Below, piece by piece: positions 18,174-26,751 of a DNA stretch of 64,000 nt. The position numbers and the translations under genes were made by a program. This stretch comes from Candidatus Kryptoniota bacterium (GTDB lineage Bacteria; Bacteroidota; Ignavibacteria; Kryptoniales; JAKASW01), in the NCBI GenBank assembly GCA_024641705.1, contig JAHECO010000009.1, forward strand, positions 55,147-119,146, written 5' to 3'. The notes below the pieces were generated by a model. The model searched no databases and was not told where the DNA came from. It saw nothing but the letters and a program-made list of their open reading frames with translations. Within the stretch, counting starts at the first letter, position 1, and each line of letters starts with the position of its first letter.

Positions 18174-19379
18174 ATGACTGTGTCGGAAGAATTGTATAAG
18201 CGTGCCCTCGAGCACATCCCATGGGGGACGCAGACAAATGCCAAGAGGCCCATCCGGGACTTTTCGGGCGTCATGCCGTTTTTCGTTGAGAGTGCAAAAG
18301 GCTGCAGGTTCAAAGACGTAGACGGCGATGAGTATATAGATTATCGCCTTGCGTTGGGCCCCGTAATCCTCGGATACGGGTACCCGGGGGTCGATGAGGC
18401 TGTAAGGGCGCAACTCGAGAAGGGCGTCCTTTTCAGTATGGCAAGCCCGCTTGAAATGGAACTGGCCGAACGGATTTGCCGCTTAGTACCGTCGGTGGAG
18501 ATGGTCCGGTTCGGGAAGAACGGCGTTGACGCTAACGCCAGCAACGTGCGCATCGCCAGGGCATTTTCCGGAAAGGACAAGATTATCCGGTGTGGGTACA
18601 ACGGATATCACGACTGGTTTTCAACCGGTATCGCGGGAAACGGCGTCCCCAAAGCCCTCTCTGACTACGTCTACATAGTGCAATACGGAGATGTCGAAGG
18701 TCTGGAGAAGATATTAAAGCGTGATGCATCCAGCATCAGCTGTATTCTAAGCGCTCCCTACGACTTCAACGAGGACACGTCCGGAGAATATCCGAGAGCA
18801 CTGAGAAGACTTGCTGACGAATACGGGATCATACTTATATTCGACGAGGTCCTGACCGGGTTCCGGCTTTCGATCGGCGGCGCGCAGGAGTATTTCGGTG
18901 TCCGGCCCGACCTCACCTCCTTCGCGAAAGCAATTGCCAACGGCTTTCCTTTGTCGGCGTTCGGAGGAAAGAGGGAGTTGATGAGGAAGCTGGACGATTT
19001 TGTCCTGACGGCAACGTATGCCGGAGAGACTCTCTCTTTGGCAGCGGCAATTACGACACTGAAGATTATGGAAGAAGAGAAAGTCCACGACCACATCAAC
19101 AGGATGGGGAGGCGCCTGATGGATGGGTTCTCGGAGATAGCCGAACGCGGCGGCATCGAAGTCAAAATTGGTGGATTCCCCGTAGCTTCCTATTTTCTCT
19201 TCAACTATGCAAAAGATGAAACGAATAAGAAGCTCCAGGTTGAACTTAACAGGGAGCTCTTCAAGGAACACGTGTTTGTTTATGACAGATGGTTCATCTC
19301 TTTTTCGCACAAGGAGAAGGATATAGATGAAACACTCGGTAAGTTCGAGCGAGCGTTGAAAAGGTGTATGAAGGGCTGA
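18174..19379 (+). CDS. Class III aminotransferase, glutamate-1-semialdehyde aminomutase-like
   Basis: A 401-residue PLP enzyme. ATG 18174 follows a perfect AAAGGAGG (18154-18161); the GTG at 18165 is only 3 nt from it. Diagnostic parts are CRFKDVDGDEYIDY, YNGYHDW, the PLP-binding IFDEVLTGFR (Asp near residue 224) and the Schiff-base Lys in SFAKAIANGFP (near residue 251). Similarity is to HemL-type aminomutases and sugar-nucleotide or keto-sugar aminotransferases. A tetrapyrrole role is unlikely because no hem genes are near; it more likely transaminates a catabolic intermediate with the tandem amidohydrolase that follows 10 nt later. Confidence 0.86.
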   Translation: MTVSEELYKRALEHIPWGTQTNAKRPIRDFSGVMPFFVESAKGCRFKDVDGDEYIDYRLALGPVILGYGYPGVDEAVRAQLEKGVLFSMASPLEMELAERICRLVPSVEMVRFGKNGVDANASNVRIARAFSGKDKIIRCGYNGYHDWFSTGIAGNGVPKALSDYVYIVQYGDVEGLEKILKRDASSISCILSAPYDFNEDTSGEYPRALRRLADEYGIILIFDEVLTGFRLSIGGAQEYFGVRPDLTSFAKAIANGFPLSAFGGKRELMRKLDDFVLTATYAGETLSLAAAITTLKIMEEEKVHDHINRMGRRLMDGFSEIAERGGIEVKIGGFPVASYFLFNYAKDETNKKLQVELNRELFKEHVFVYDRWFISFSHKEKDIDETLGKFERALKRCMKG

Positions 19380-19389
19380 ACCGAACACT

Positions 19390-20997
19390 ATGGACAAGAT
19401 TATCTATTTCGACAGTTTTGCGTTTGTCGGCAAACGAATGGGCGAACTCCAGAACGGCATTTACGCGATTGACGATGTAGCCTCCGAAATGAGACGATGT
19501 GGAATCCACGGCGCGCTGCTGACTCACACTCTGTCGCGCGAATACGATCCGGTGGTAGGGAATAGACTGCTCCAGGAAGAGATCGGCGAAAGGAAGAACT
19601 TCATACCATGTTTTGTGCTGAGGCCGGATGATCTCGGAGAATTTCCGCCGGTTGAGAAATACCTTGATGAGCACGTCATAAAGGCAGCCAGGTTGTATCC
19701 GCGGACTCAAATGTATGGCTTCGAAGAGTTCACATGCGGGAAAATCCTCGATAACCTGGAACACCGGGAGATTCCCCTTTTCATTGAAGGCGGACGCCGT
19801 TTCGTGCCTGGTTTCAATCAAGCCTCGATAGATGAGTTGGACAGGGCGTGCTCCGCCCACCCGAATCTCAAGATCGTTTTGCAGGGCTCAAGGTGGGATG
19901 GAATGCGGGAAGTGTTTTTTCTGATGAAGGAACACGCGAACATAATGCTCGAGTTCTCTTCTCAGCAAGTGAACTGGGGGATTGAATTCTTCGTTCAATA
20001 TTTCGGCGCAAAACGTTTCCTTTTCGGAACGCAGTTCCCCGTCATGAGCATCGGTGCCGCACGCGCGTTTCTTGATTACGCGGAGATCAAAGAGGATGAA
20101 AGACGTCTGATAGCGGGACGCAATCTTGCAGAGCTCCTAAAAGTTCAACTTGTCGACAATGAAGGATATAGAGAGAGTGACGACAGAATCCTGGTGGCTG
20201 CAATGTCAGGTAAGCCGCTCAGCGAGTTCAATGTTATCGATGCCCACGCACACATTGTGCCGGAGGGAGAACATGTGGCCTATTCGCCGATTCTCTTCTC
20301 CGGTGCCGACGACATGGTGAAGGGTGACGGGAGGCTGGGAATTAGAAAAACCTGTGTCAGTGAATGGCTTGGACTGTGGCTCGACCATGACAGAGGGAAT
20401 GAAGCGACTCTTGACGCGATGACCAGGTATCCCGACCACTTTGTCGGATACGGCGCCTTCGATCCAACATTTGTAAAAGATTGGGAATCGTTGTTGAACC
20501 ACTGGTATCTCAACGGGCGGTTCCTCGGCATCAAGCCGTATTTCCCGCGAAATGAAATTCCGTACAATAGTCTGAAATGGGACCCGCTTTTCGCTTTCGG
20601 TGACAAGCACAGCCTCTTTGCACTCCTTCATCCATCCGAGAATTTTATCCCGGAGGTAGAGGAGATCTCGGCCAGGTACCCGAATCTTAGATTGCTTCTT
20701 GCCCACTCAGGTATGAACTTCAGGCATGCATCTGATGTCTGTGAATTAGCCAGAGCGCGCCGCAATGTCTACCTGGAACTGACTTTCACGGATGTACCCG
20801 ACGGAATCATCGAGTTCATGACAGAGAAGGTGGGCGGAGGGAAGATTCTTTTCGGTACCGACCAGCCAATGCGTGACGCCTCGCCTCAGCTCGGATGGGT
20901 TGCATATTCCAGGATCTCCGGGGACGAAAAGATCAAGATCCTTGGGAATAATATGGAAGAGATCCTGTCAGGAACTCGATTGCCTTCCTCGAGGTGA
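19390..20997 (+). CDS. Tandem amidohydrolase-2 protein with degenerate N-terminal domain
   Basis: A 535-residue protein made of two amidohydrolase (PF04909-like) TIM barrels. The C-terminal domain (about 275-535) keeps the metal and catalytic residues: H286-A-H288 (IDAHAHI), H439 (LLAHSG) and D491 (FGTDQP). In the N-terminal domain (1-270) the matching positions read FDSFAFV, VLQGSRW and FGTQFP, so both His of HxH, the barrel His and the Asp are lost. The domain still has the family layout, including NLAELL matching NMEEIL. It probably serves as a structural or regulatory partner. Related enzymes hydrolyse or decarboxylate cyclic and aromatic acids. Confidence 0.85.
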   Translation: MDKIIYFDSFAFVGKRMGELQNGIYAIDDVASEMRRCGIHGALLTHTLSREYDPVVGNRLLQEEIGERKNFIPCFVLRPDDLGEFPPVEKYLDEHVIKAARLYPRTQMYGFEEFTCGKILDNLEHREIPLFIEGGRRFVPGFNQASIDELDRACSAHPNLKIVLQGSRWDGMREVFFLMKEHANIMLEFSSQQVNWGIEFFVQYFGAKRFLFGTQFPVMSIGAARAFLDYAEIKEDERRLIAGRNLAELLKVQLVDNEGYRESDDRILVAAMSGKPLSEFNVIDAHAHIVPEGEHVAYSPILFSGADDMVKGDGRLGIRKTCVSEWLGLWLDHDRGNEATLDAMTRYPDHFVGYGAFDPTFVKDWESLLNHWYLNGRFLGIKPYFPRNEIPYNSLKWDPLFAFGDKHSLFALLHPSENFIPEVEEISARYPNLRLLLAHSGMNFRHASDVCELARARRNVYLELTFTDVPDGIIEFMTEKVGGGKILFGTDQPMRDASPQLGWVAYSRISGDEKIKILGNNMEEILSGTRLPSSR

Positions 20998-21035
20998 TAT
21001 AGCGGCATTTCCTGTCGCATCGGAAACGTGAATTC

Positions 21036-23744
21036 ATGAAAGAGAAAAGTTCTATGAGCATTGAGCCCACATACAATATCGTTACGCATGCCCACTGGGA
21101 CAGGGAATGGTATCTCAGTTTTGAAGAATACAGGACGTGGTTGGTGGACATGGTTGACGAACTATTCGACAGAATCGACAAGGATCCCGACTTCGACTCC
21201 TTCCTTTTCGACGGCCAAATGGCGATGGTACTTGACTATCTCGAAGTGAGGCCGGAGATGCTTAAGCGGTTCAAGGAGAATGTCGGGAAGAAGAAGTTCA
21301 TTATCGGCCCCTGGTATGTTCTCGTCGACCAGTTTCTCCCGAGCGGAGAATCACATGTGCGGAACTTGCTTTACGGCCTGGCATTCGCGCGGGAACTTGG
21401 AGAGCCGATGATGGTCGGGTACATCCCCGATCAATTCGGTCACATAGCACAGATGCCGCAAATTCTGAAGGGGTTCAACATCGACTCTGCGGTCATCTAC
21501 CGCGGTTTCGGAGGCGAACCCGGTCAGGAATCGTCTGAGTATCGCTGGCAGGCCCCGGACGGCAGCTCAGTTTTGATGGTGCACCTTCCCAAAGATGGCT
21601 ACAGCTTCGGCTATTTCGGTTCCGACAAAGAGGAAGAGATTCCCGGCAGATTCCAAAGACTGAAGGAGCAAATCGATCCAAGGGCCAGGACCTCGCAAAG
21701 GCTGGTATTGAATGGCGGCGATCACCACTGGGCCGATCCCAACGTCACGAAAGCTGCAAAGATAATTTCTGAAAAACTCGGTGCAAAGGTCCGCCTCACA
21801 AACCTGCAGGACTATATGACGAGGCTGAAATCTGAAGCAGAGTTTGACTCTCTGCCGGTCGTGGATGGAGAAATGAGATTCGGCATCCGACACGCCTTTG
21901 CGGTCATCGGCGGGACGGCGTCAAGCAGGATGTACGTCAAACAAGCCAATTACGATTGCCAGAACAAGCTCGAACATCTTCTTGAACCGTTGAACGCGAT
22001 CGCGGTCGCATTGGGGAAAAGAAGCCGGGCGGGATTGATAAAACAGGCATGGAAGTACGTGCTTCAATCGCAGGACCACGATGTTATCTGCGGATCGAGC
22101 GTCGACAGCGTCTACGATGAGACAATGGTGCGGTACTCAAAAGTGAGAGAGATTGCGAACAGGACGTCCATTCAAATCTTAAACGACCTCATCCCGTTCG
22201 ATGGCTCGCAGTACAAAGACGACAAACATTTGTTTCTTTTTAACTTGCTCCCTCACAAAAGGAGCGAGGTTGTCGAATGCAATGTAGAATTCTTCATAAA
22301 GGACGTCATCATAGGCGTGAATCCCGATGTCAAGGTCTACCCTGATGTGCTGAGGTCTGAGTGGTTCAAGCTGGTTTCCCCCGAGGGTCAGGAAATGCCG
22401 ATCCAGCTGCTTGACCGCAAAGAGGATTTCGGAATTACTTATGCGAAATACTCTTACCCGCATCAGACAAGAGTCGACAGGTGGAAGGTCCTGGTGATGG
22501 CCGATGCCATCCCTGCGATGGGCTACAAGGAATACTCTGTCAAGAAAAAGGAATCGGTGGAAAAGTTCGAAACCGGCCTGAAGGTTGGCGGCGATTTCAT
22601 GGAGAACGATTACGTGAGCGTCAGGGCAGGCGCCGATGGCACGCTTACGATTACCGACAAGGCTACGGGTGAAGTCTACAGTAATTTGAATCTGTTCGAA
22701 GATTCCGGGGATATTGGAGATGAGTACACCTATTGCCCACCCGATAACAACCTGGTCGTTAATTCCACCGGGTTCAAGTCGTCCGTCCGCGCCGTCGAGC
22801 TTGGCCCTCTTCGTGGAGCGTTAGAGATAAAAATACCAATGAAGTTGCCCGCAGGTATCAAAAACGAAACGCGTGAGCGCAGCGCGGACCTGACCGATTT
22901 CGAATTGAAGACGACTGTCTACCTGGCGTGTAATTCAAAGAAGGTCGATATCAGAACGGAGGTCGCAAATAACGTGCGCGATCATAGGCTGAGAGCGATT
23001 TTCAGAAGCGGCGCACAGACCGATGTTTCCTATGCCGATTCCCAGTTCTGCGTTGTGAAACGCAGGCATCGCAAATACGACATGATTGGTTTCCCGTACG
23101 AGCTTCCGCAGAATTTGGAAGTCCTTCAACGGTCTGTCACAGTCCAGGATGGGAGCCGCGCCATGACGGTCTTTGCAAAGGGGCTGCCTGAATATGAGCT
23201 GCTGCTTGACGAGCCGGGCACCCTTGCGTTGACGCTCCTTCGATCCGTAGGTAACCTATCAAGTCCTAACCTGAAGACCCGTCCCGGCGGCGAAGCAGGA
23301 TGGAAAAATGAGACGCCGGGAGCACAGTGTCTCGGGCTACAGACGTTCGAATACAGTATCCTGGTCCATACGCCTACGGAGGATTTCGTGGAGGTCAATC
23401 GACTGGCAGAGGAGTATAACAGTCCGGTTACTGCTTTCACGCGGAAACATGATGTCGACGTTCAGAGAGAGATGTCATACCTCGAACTGGACGGAAAGGG
23501 ACTCGCTTTCAGTGCATTCAAGGAAGCCGAAGGCGGGAACGGTGTGGTCTTTCGATGTTATAACATGCGGGACAATCCGCAACAGGGGGGCCTTACCGCA
23601 AGATTTCCGTTCGAATCTGTAAGCGTAGCGAATCTTGAGGAAAAGGGGACGGCGCCCCTGGAATTCAAGAAGGCAGGGGGCAATTTCAGCGCGGATGCCC
23701 GTACTATCGTAACGCTCAGAGTGGATATAAAGAGGAGGAGATGA
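21036..23744 (+). CDS. Glycoside hydrolase family 38 alpha-mannosidase
   Basis: A 902-residue protein with the GH38 zinc motif HAHWDREW near the N-terminus (His and Asp ligands), the nucleophile region GYIPDQFGHIAQMP (Asp about residue 132) and the QSQDHDVICGSSVD segment with further metal ligands. Length fits bacterial class II alpha-mannosidases. No signal peptide is visible, so it acts in the cytosol on imported oligosaccharides. ATG 21036 is used; ATG 21054 is an alternative and neither has a strong RBS. Its stop overlaps the start of the ferritin-like gene, implying co-translation. Confidence 0.9.
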   Translation: MKEKSSMSIEPTYNIVTHAHWDREWYLSFEEYRTWLVDMVDELFDRIDKDPDFDSFLFDGQMAMVLDYLEVRPEMLKRFKENVGKKKFIIGPWYVLVDQFLPSGESHVRNLLYGLAFARELGEPMMVGYIPDQFGHIAQMPQILKGFNIDSAVIYRGFGGEPGQESSEYRWQAPDGSSVLMVHLPKDGYSFGYFGSDKEEEIPGRFQRLKEQIDPRARTSQRLVLNGGDHHWADPNVTKAAKIISEKLGAKVRLTNLQDYMTRLKSEAEFDSLPVVDGEMRFGIRHAFAVIGGTASSRMYVKQANYDCQNKLEHLLEPLNAIAVALGKRSRAGLIKQAWKYVLQSQDHDVICGSSVDSVYDETMVRYSKVREIANRTSIQILNDLIPFDGSQYKDDKHLFLFNLLPHKRSEVVECNVEFFIKDVIIGVNPDVKVYPDVLRSEWFKLVSPEGQEMPIQLLDRKEDFGITYAKYSYPHQTRVDRWKVLVMADAIPAMGYKEYSVKKKESVEKFETGLKVGGDFMENDYVSVRAGADGTLTITDKATGEVYSNLNLFEDSGDIGDEYTYCPPDNNLVVNSTGFKSSVRAVELGPLRGALEIKIPMKLPAGIKNETRERSADLTDFELKTTVYLACNSKKVDIRTEVANNVRDHRLRAIFRSGAQTDVSYADSQFCVVKRRHRKYDMIGFPYELPQNLEVLQRSVTVQDGSRAMTVFAKGLPEYELLLDEPGTLALTLLRSVGNLSSPNLKTRPGGEAGWKNETPGAQCLGLQTFEYSILVHTPTEDFVEVNRLAEEYNSPVTAFTRKHDVDVQREMSYLELDGKGLAFSAFKEAEGGNGVVFRCYNMRDNPQQGGLTARFPFESVSVANLEEKGTAPLEFKKAGGNFSADARTIVTLRVDIKRRR

Positions 23745-24946
23745 TGCAGTACTTATCGAAGGAAGAGGTCGTAGATAGATTCAGGCACTACCGATTCATC
23801 AAGAACCAGCTTCTTGAAATAATAGGAGGATGGGTCCAATTTCTCCCTGAAATTGAAATCAAGATCCAATACGGGAGGCAATTACATCATGATGCCCTGC
23901 ACTCCGACTTGCTCAAGCAGAGGCTCAATTATCTAGGTGCGAGGATAGACAGCCGGCAGATGGCATACCCGGGCAAGAAGTTCATGTCATACCTGGAGGA
24001 CGTCTGGCATTCGGCCGATCATACGGTTATCAAACTCTATACGGTGGACGTCCTCATCCGTTCGTTGTTGGTGGACGTGATCCGGGAACACCTCGATCGC
24101 ACTTCGGTGCCGGAAGACAAGGCTTCGGAAGATATACTGAGAAGAATAGTCAGCGACGATTACGCCAGGATAAGCTGGGCGAACAGCGCAATTACCGAGC
24201 TTGACCCGCAGGGCGAGATATTAAATGAGAGCATAAAAGAGCGCCTCAGGGCGAAGATTGCTGAATCCGGCGGCTTCATGGGATCGAACGAACCCGGAAC
24301 GTTGTTCAAGAAGGAATTCCCCTACAGCAAACATCCGGTGAGGCCGTCGAGCTGGAAGATTATTGAGGACGCCGGGTCATATTCCGAAAAGAACAACAGC
24401 TTCGACAACATAGAGGGAAAGAGAAGGCTATTGCACGATCTGATAGACGGCGAACTTTGCAGCATAGAAAGGCTCGGAAAAATGCTTGCTGAATTTCCGG
24501 ACCTTCCATGGGAGATGAAGACACAGCTCGCAAAACAGGCCTGGGACGAGTCGAGACATGCAGAGGCACAGATTCGAAGATTGAAAGAATTCGGTGGGAA
24601 ACCGGGCCAATATCCCGTAAATTATTGGGGTTGGGAAGTGGACGTAAATCGTCCGGATCCTCTTGAGCGCCTGGCAATATCGAACATGACCTTTGAAAGC
24701 GAGGCGTGTAAACATATGAGCAATTGGATCGAGATGGCTCGTGCAACCGGAGATGAAGAATCTGCAAGGCTCATAGAATTCATCTTGATGGACGAGGTCA
24801 CGCATGTCCAGATCGGAAAGCGATGGGTTGAGGAGCTGACTAAAGGTGATCTGGAACATTACAATAGGGTCCTATCTTATCCCGAATTCGTCCTCCAAAC
24901 GTTGCGTCCCAAAGGAATCAAGATGGATGATCTCGCAAGTAATTAG
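23741..24946 (+). CDS. DUF455-type ferritin-like protein
   Basis: A 401-residue protein. In the C-terminal half a carboxylate-bridged diiron signature is visible: an E in DGELCSIERLG, DESRHAE (ExxH-type), a second E in FESEACKHM and DEVTHVQ (ExxH). This is the DUF455 arrangement. The N-terminal half also looks helical and contains HHDALHSDLL, possibly a degenerate second ferritin-like bundle. Function of DUF455 proteins is unproven; a diiron oxygenase or oxidase role is inference. It follows AGGAGG and overlaps the mannosidase stop (ATGATG at 23741), so the two are co-expressed. Confidence 0.78.
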   Translation: MMQYLSKEEVVDRFRHYRFIKNQLLEIIGGWVQFLPEIEIKIQYGRQLHHDALHSDLLKQRLNYLGARIDSRQMAYPGKKFMSYLEDVWHSADHTVIKLYTVDVLIRSLLVDVIREHLDRTSVPEDKASEDILRRIVSDDYARISWANSAITELDPQGEILNESIKERLRAKIAESGGFMGSNEPGTLFKKEFPYSKHPVRPSSWKIIEDAGSYSEKNNSFDNIEGKRRLLHDLIDGELCSIERLGKMLAEFPDLPWEMKTQLAKQAWDESRHAEAQIRRLKEFGGKPGQYPVNYWGWEVDVNRPDPLERLAISNMTFESEACKHMSNWIEMARATGDEESARLIEFILMDEVTHVQIGKRWVEELTKGDLEHYNRVLSYPEFVLQTLRPKGIKMDDLASN

Positions 24947-25055
24947 AAAAAGAAGACCCCGTGCGGAAACATTCGTCGATTCGGAGGAATGATTTGTCGT
25001 AATGTATGTCAGGTTATCAGTGGGCACTATTCTCGAAGGACGGTGAATTAGAGTT

Positions 25056-25835
25056 ATGGCTCCAAATTACATTGTTCCGGCGGTCGATCGTACCGTAAAA
25101 GTACTTCAGGCGCTGATCCATCATCCGCGCGGTGCTTCTCTTTCCCAGCTTACATCAGAAACCGGGATTCCGAAAAGCTCCTTGTTTCGGATTCTGACCA
25201 CGCTGCATTATCATCAGCTTGTAGTTGAGGACCCGGAAAGACAGACTTTCAGCCTCGGGATGAAACTCGTGGAATGGGGAAGCACGGTTCTTGACAGATT
25301 GGATCTCAAAACCATAGTTCATCCGCATCTTGTAAAGTTAGCGGGCCTGACAGGCCAGAGCTTCTACCTTGCCGTTGTGGATGATTATGAGGTGATTCTC
25401 GTCGACCGGGCAGATACGCCGGATATCTGGCGCATAGTGACGAGACTCGGCTTGCGTTCACCGGTACACTGCACCGCGAGCGGCCTGGCGATAATAGCAG
25501 GGCTGTCAGATACGCAACTGGACGAGGTGGTCAAAAGAAAAGGACTGCCTAAGTTCACTTCGAAAACCATTACCACGAAGAAGGCGCTTGTAAGTAAACT
25601 CGAAGAAGTTCGGAAGATGGGTTATGCAGTTGCCAACGGCGATTACAAGATAGATCTTTATGCGCTTGCAGTCGGCATACGGGATCATCGCGGGAAGGTG
25701 GTCGCGTCCCTGATGACCGCACTCCATTCCGATATTGCGCGGAGTAACAAGAAGCTTGTGAAATCACTCATCGACTCCCTCGTACAAGAGGGCAGGGATA
25801 TATCCAAGCTAATCGGGTACAACAATAAGCGGTAG
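25056..25835 (+). CDS. IclR family transcriptional regulator
   Basis: A 259-residue regulator. The N-terminal winged helix-turn-helix covers about residues 8-65 (VDRTVKVLQAL, GASLSQLTSETGIPKSSLFRILTTL). The rest is the IclR effector domain: QSFYLAVVDDYEVILVDR, RSPVHCTASGLAIIAGLSD and YAVANGDYKIDLYALAVGIRDHRGKVVASL. IclR proteins sense small carbon metabolites such as keto acids, glyoxylate or aromatics. Its position between catabolic genes suggests it controls this region or the three downstream genes. Confidence 0.92.
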   Translation: MAPNYIVPAVDRTVKVLQALIHHPRGASLSQLTSETGIPKSSLFRILTTLHYHQLVVEDPERQTFSLGMKLVEWGSTVLDRLDLKTIVHPHLVKLAGLTGQSFYLAVVDDYEVILVDRADTPDIWRIVTRLGLRSPVHCTASGLAIIAGLSDTQLDEVVKRKGLPKFTSKTITTKKALVSKLEEVRKMGYAVANGDYKIDLYALAVGIRDHRGKVVASLMTALHSDIARSNKKLVKSLIDSLVQEGRDISKLIGYNNKR

Positions 25836-25889
25836 CTTGGATTCTCACCTTAGTCACATCAACACCACATTCAAATCCGGAAATAGTCA

Positions 25890-26702
25890 GTGGACATAGG
25901 CATAGTAAGCGATGAGATCGCGCCCGAATTTCGTGACGCGGTCGGCTTCGGGAAACGGTGGGGAATAAGGAAATATGAAATCCGCACGCTCCGGACCGGT
26001 CGGGTTCCCGACGTAGAGGAACATGAAATCAGTGAGGTTCTTGAGGTCCTGCACGAAGGAGAAATGCAGATATCCGCTCTTTCACCGGGACTTTTCAAAT
26101 TACCGGTCCGGGAACGGGAACAAATCCGGAAGCAGCTTGAGGTGGTACTACCCGGGACCATTCGTTTGGCCGAGAGGCTGGGAACAAGCAATATCATTGT
26201 CTTCGGATTTCAGCGGCAACCCGATGAGTCGGCTGAGAACCTGAATATAGTAGTCGATATTCTCGCCGGTGCGGCTGAAACAGCTTCAAAGTGGGGAGTT
26301 ACTCTAATGGTTGAGAATGAACCGGGTTTCTGGTGCGATACCGGTACCGACACCGCCTCCGTTCTCAGAAAGATCTCTTCGCCCGCGTTGCGGGCAAACT
26401 GGGACCCGTGCAACGCCTTCGGTATGGATGAGGAGCCGTTTCCTGACGGTTACAACGCGGTTAAGGAATTCGTCGCGAACGTCCACGTGAAAGATACACG
26501 AAGGGGAGCTCTTCTCGAGTGCGTACCGATCGGAGAGGGTCTGTTAAACTGGCGAGGGCAGTTGCGTGCTCTAATAGAGGAACGCCGCGTCGAACACGTG
26601 ACCATTGAAACGCATAGTCTGCCGCTCATAGAGAAGTCGAGGCGGAATGTCGAAGTCCTCCGAAAAATGCTGGAGGACCTCGGGGGAACTGAACAGAGTT
26701 AG
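25890..26702 (+). CDS. Sugar phosphate isomerase/epimerase-like TIM barrel
   Basis: A 270-residue protein of the xylose-isomerase-like (AP_endonuc_2) superfamily, starting at GTG 25890 with a weak RBS. Likely metal ligands are E in VENEPGF, D in ANWDPCNAFG, H in ANVHVKDT and E in VTIETH. These enzymes isomerise or epimerise sugars, inosose or keto-sugar intermediates, often next to Gfo/Idh/MocA oxidoreductases, as here two genes downstream. Precise substrate unknown. Confidence 0.85.
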   Translation: MDIGIVSDEIAPEFRDAVGFGKRWGIRKYEIRTLRTGRVPDVEEHEISEVLEVLHEGEMQISALSPGLFKLPVREREQIRKQLEVVLPGTIRLAERLGTSNIIVFGFQRQPDESAENLNIVVDILAGAAETASKWGVTLMVENEPGFWCDTGTDTASVLRKISSPALRANWDPCNAFGMDEEPFPDGYNAVKEFVANVHVKDTRRGALLECVPIGEGLLNWRGQLRALIEERRVEHVTIETHSLPLIEKSRRNVEVLRKMLEDLGGTEQS

Positions 26703-26751
26703 AGGTATTCCCCTCTGGCTGATATCATTAATCTGTATGACAAGGGATAAC

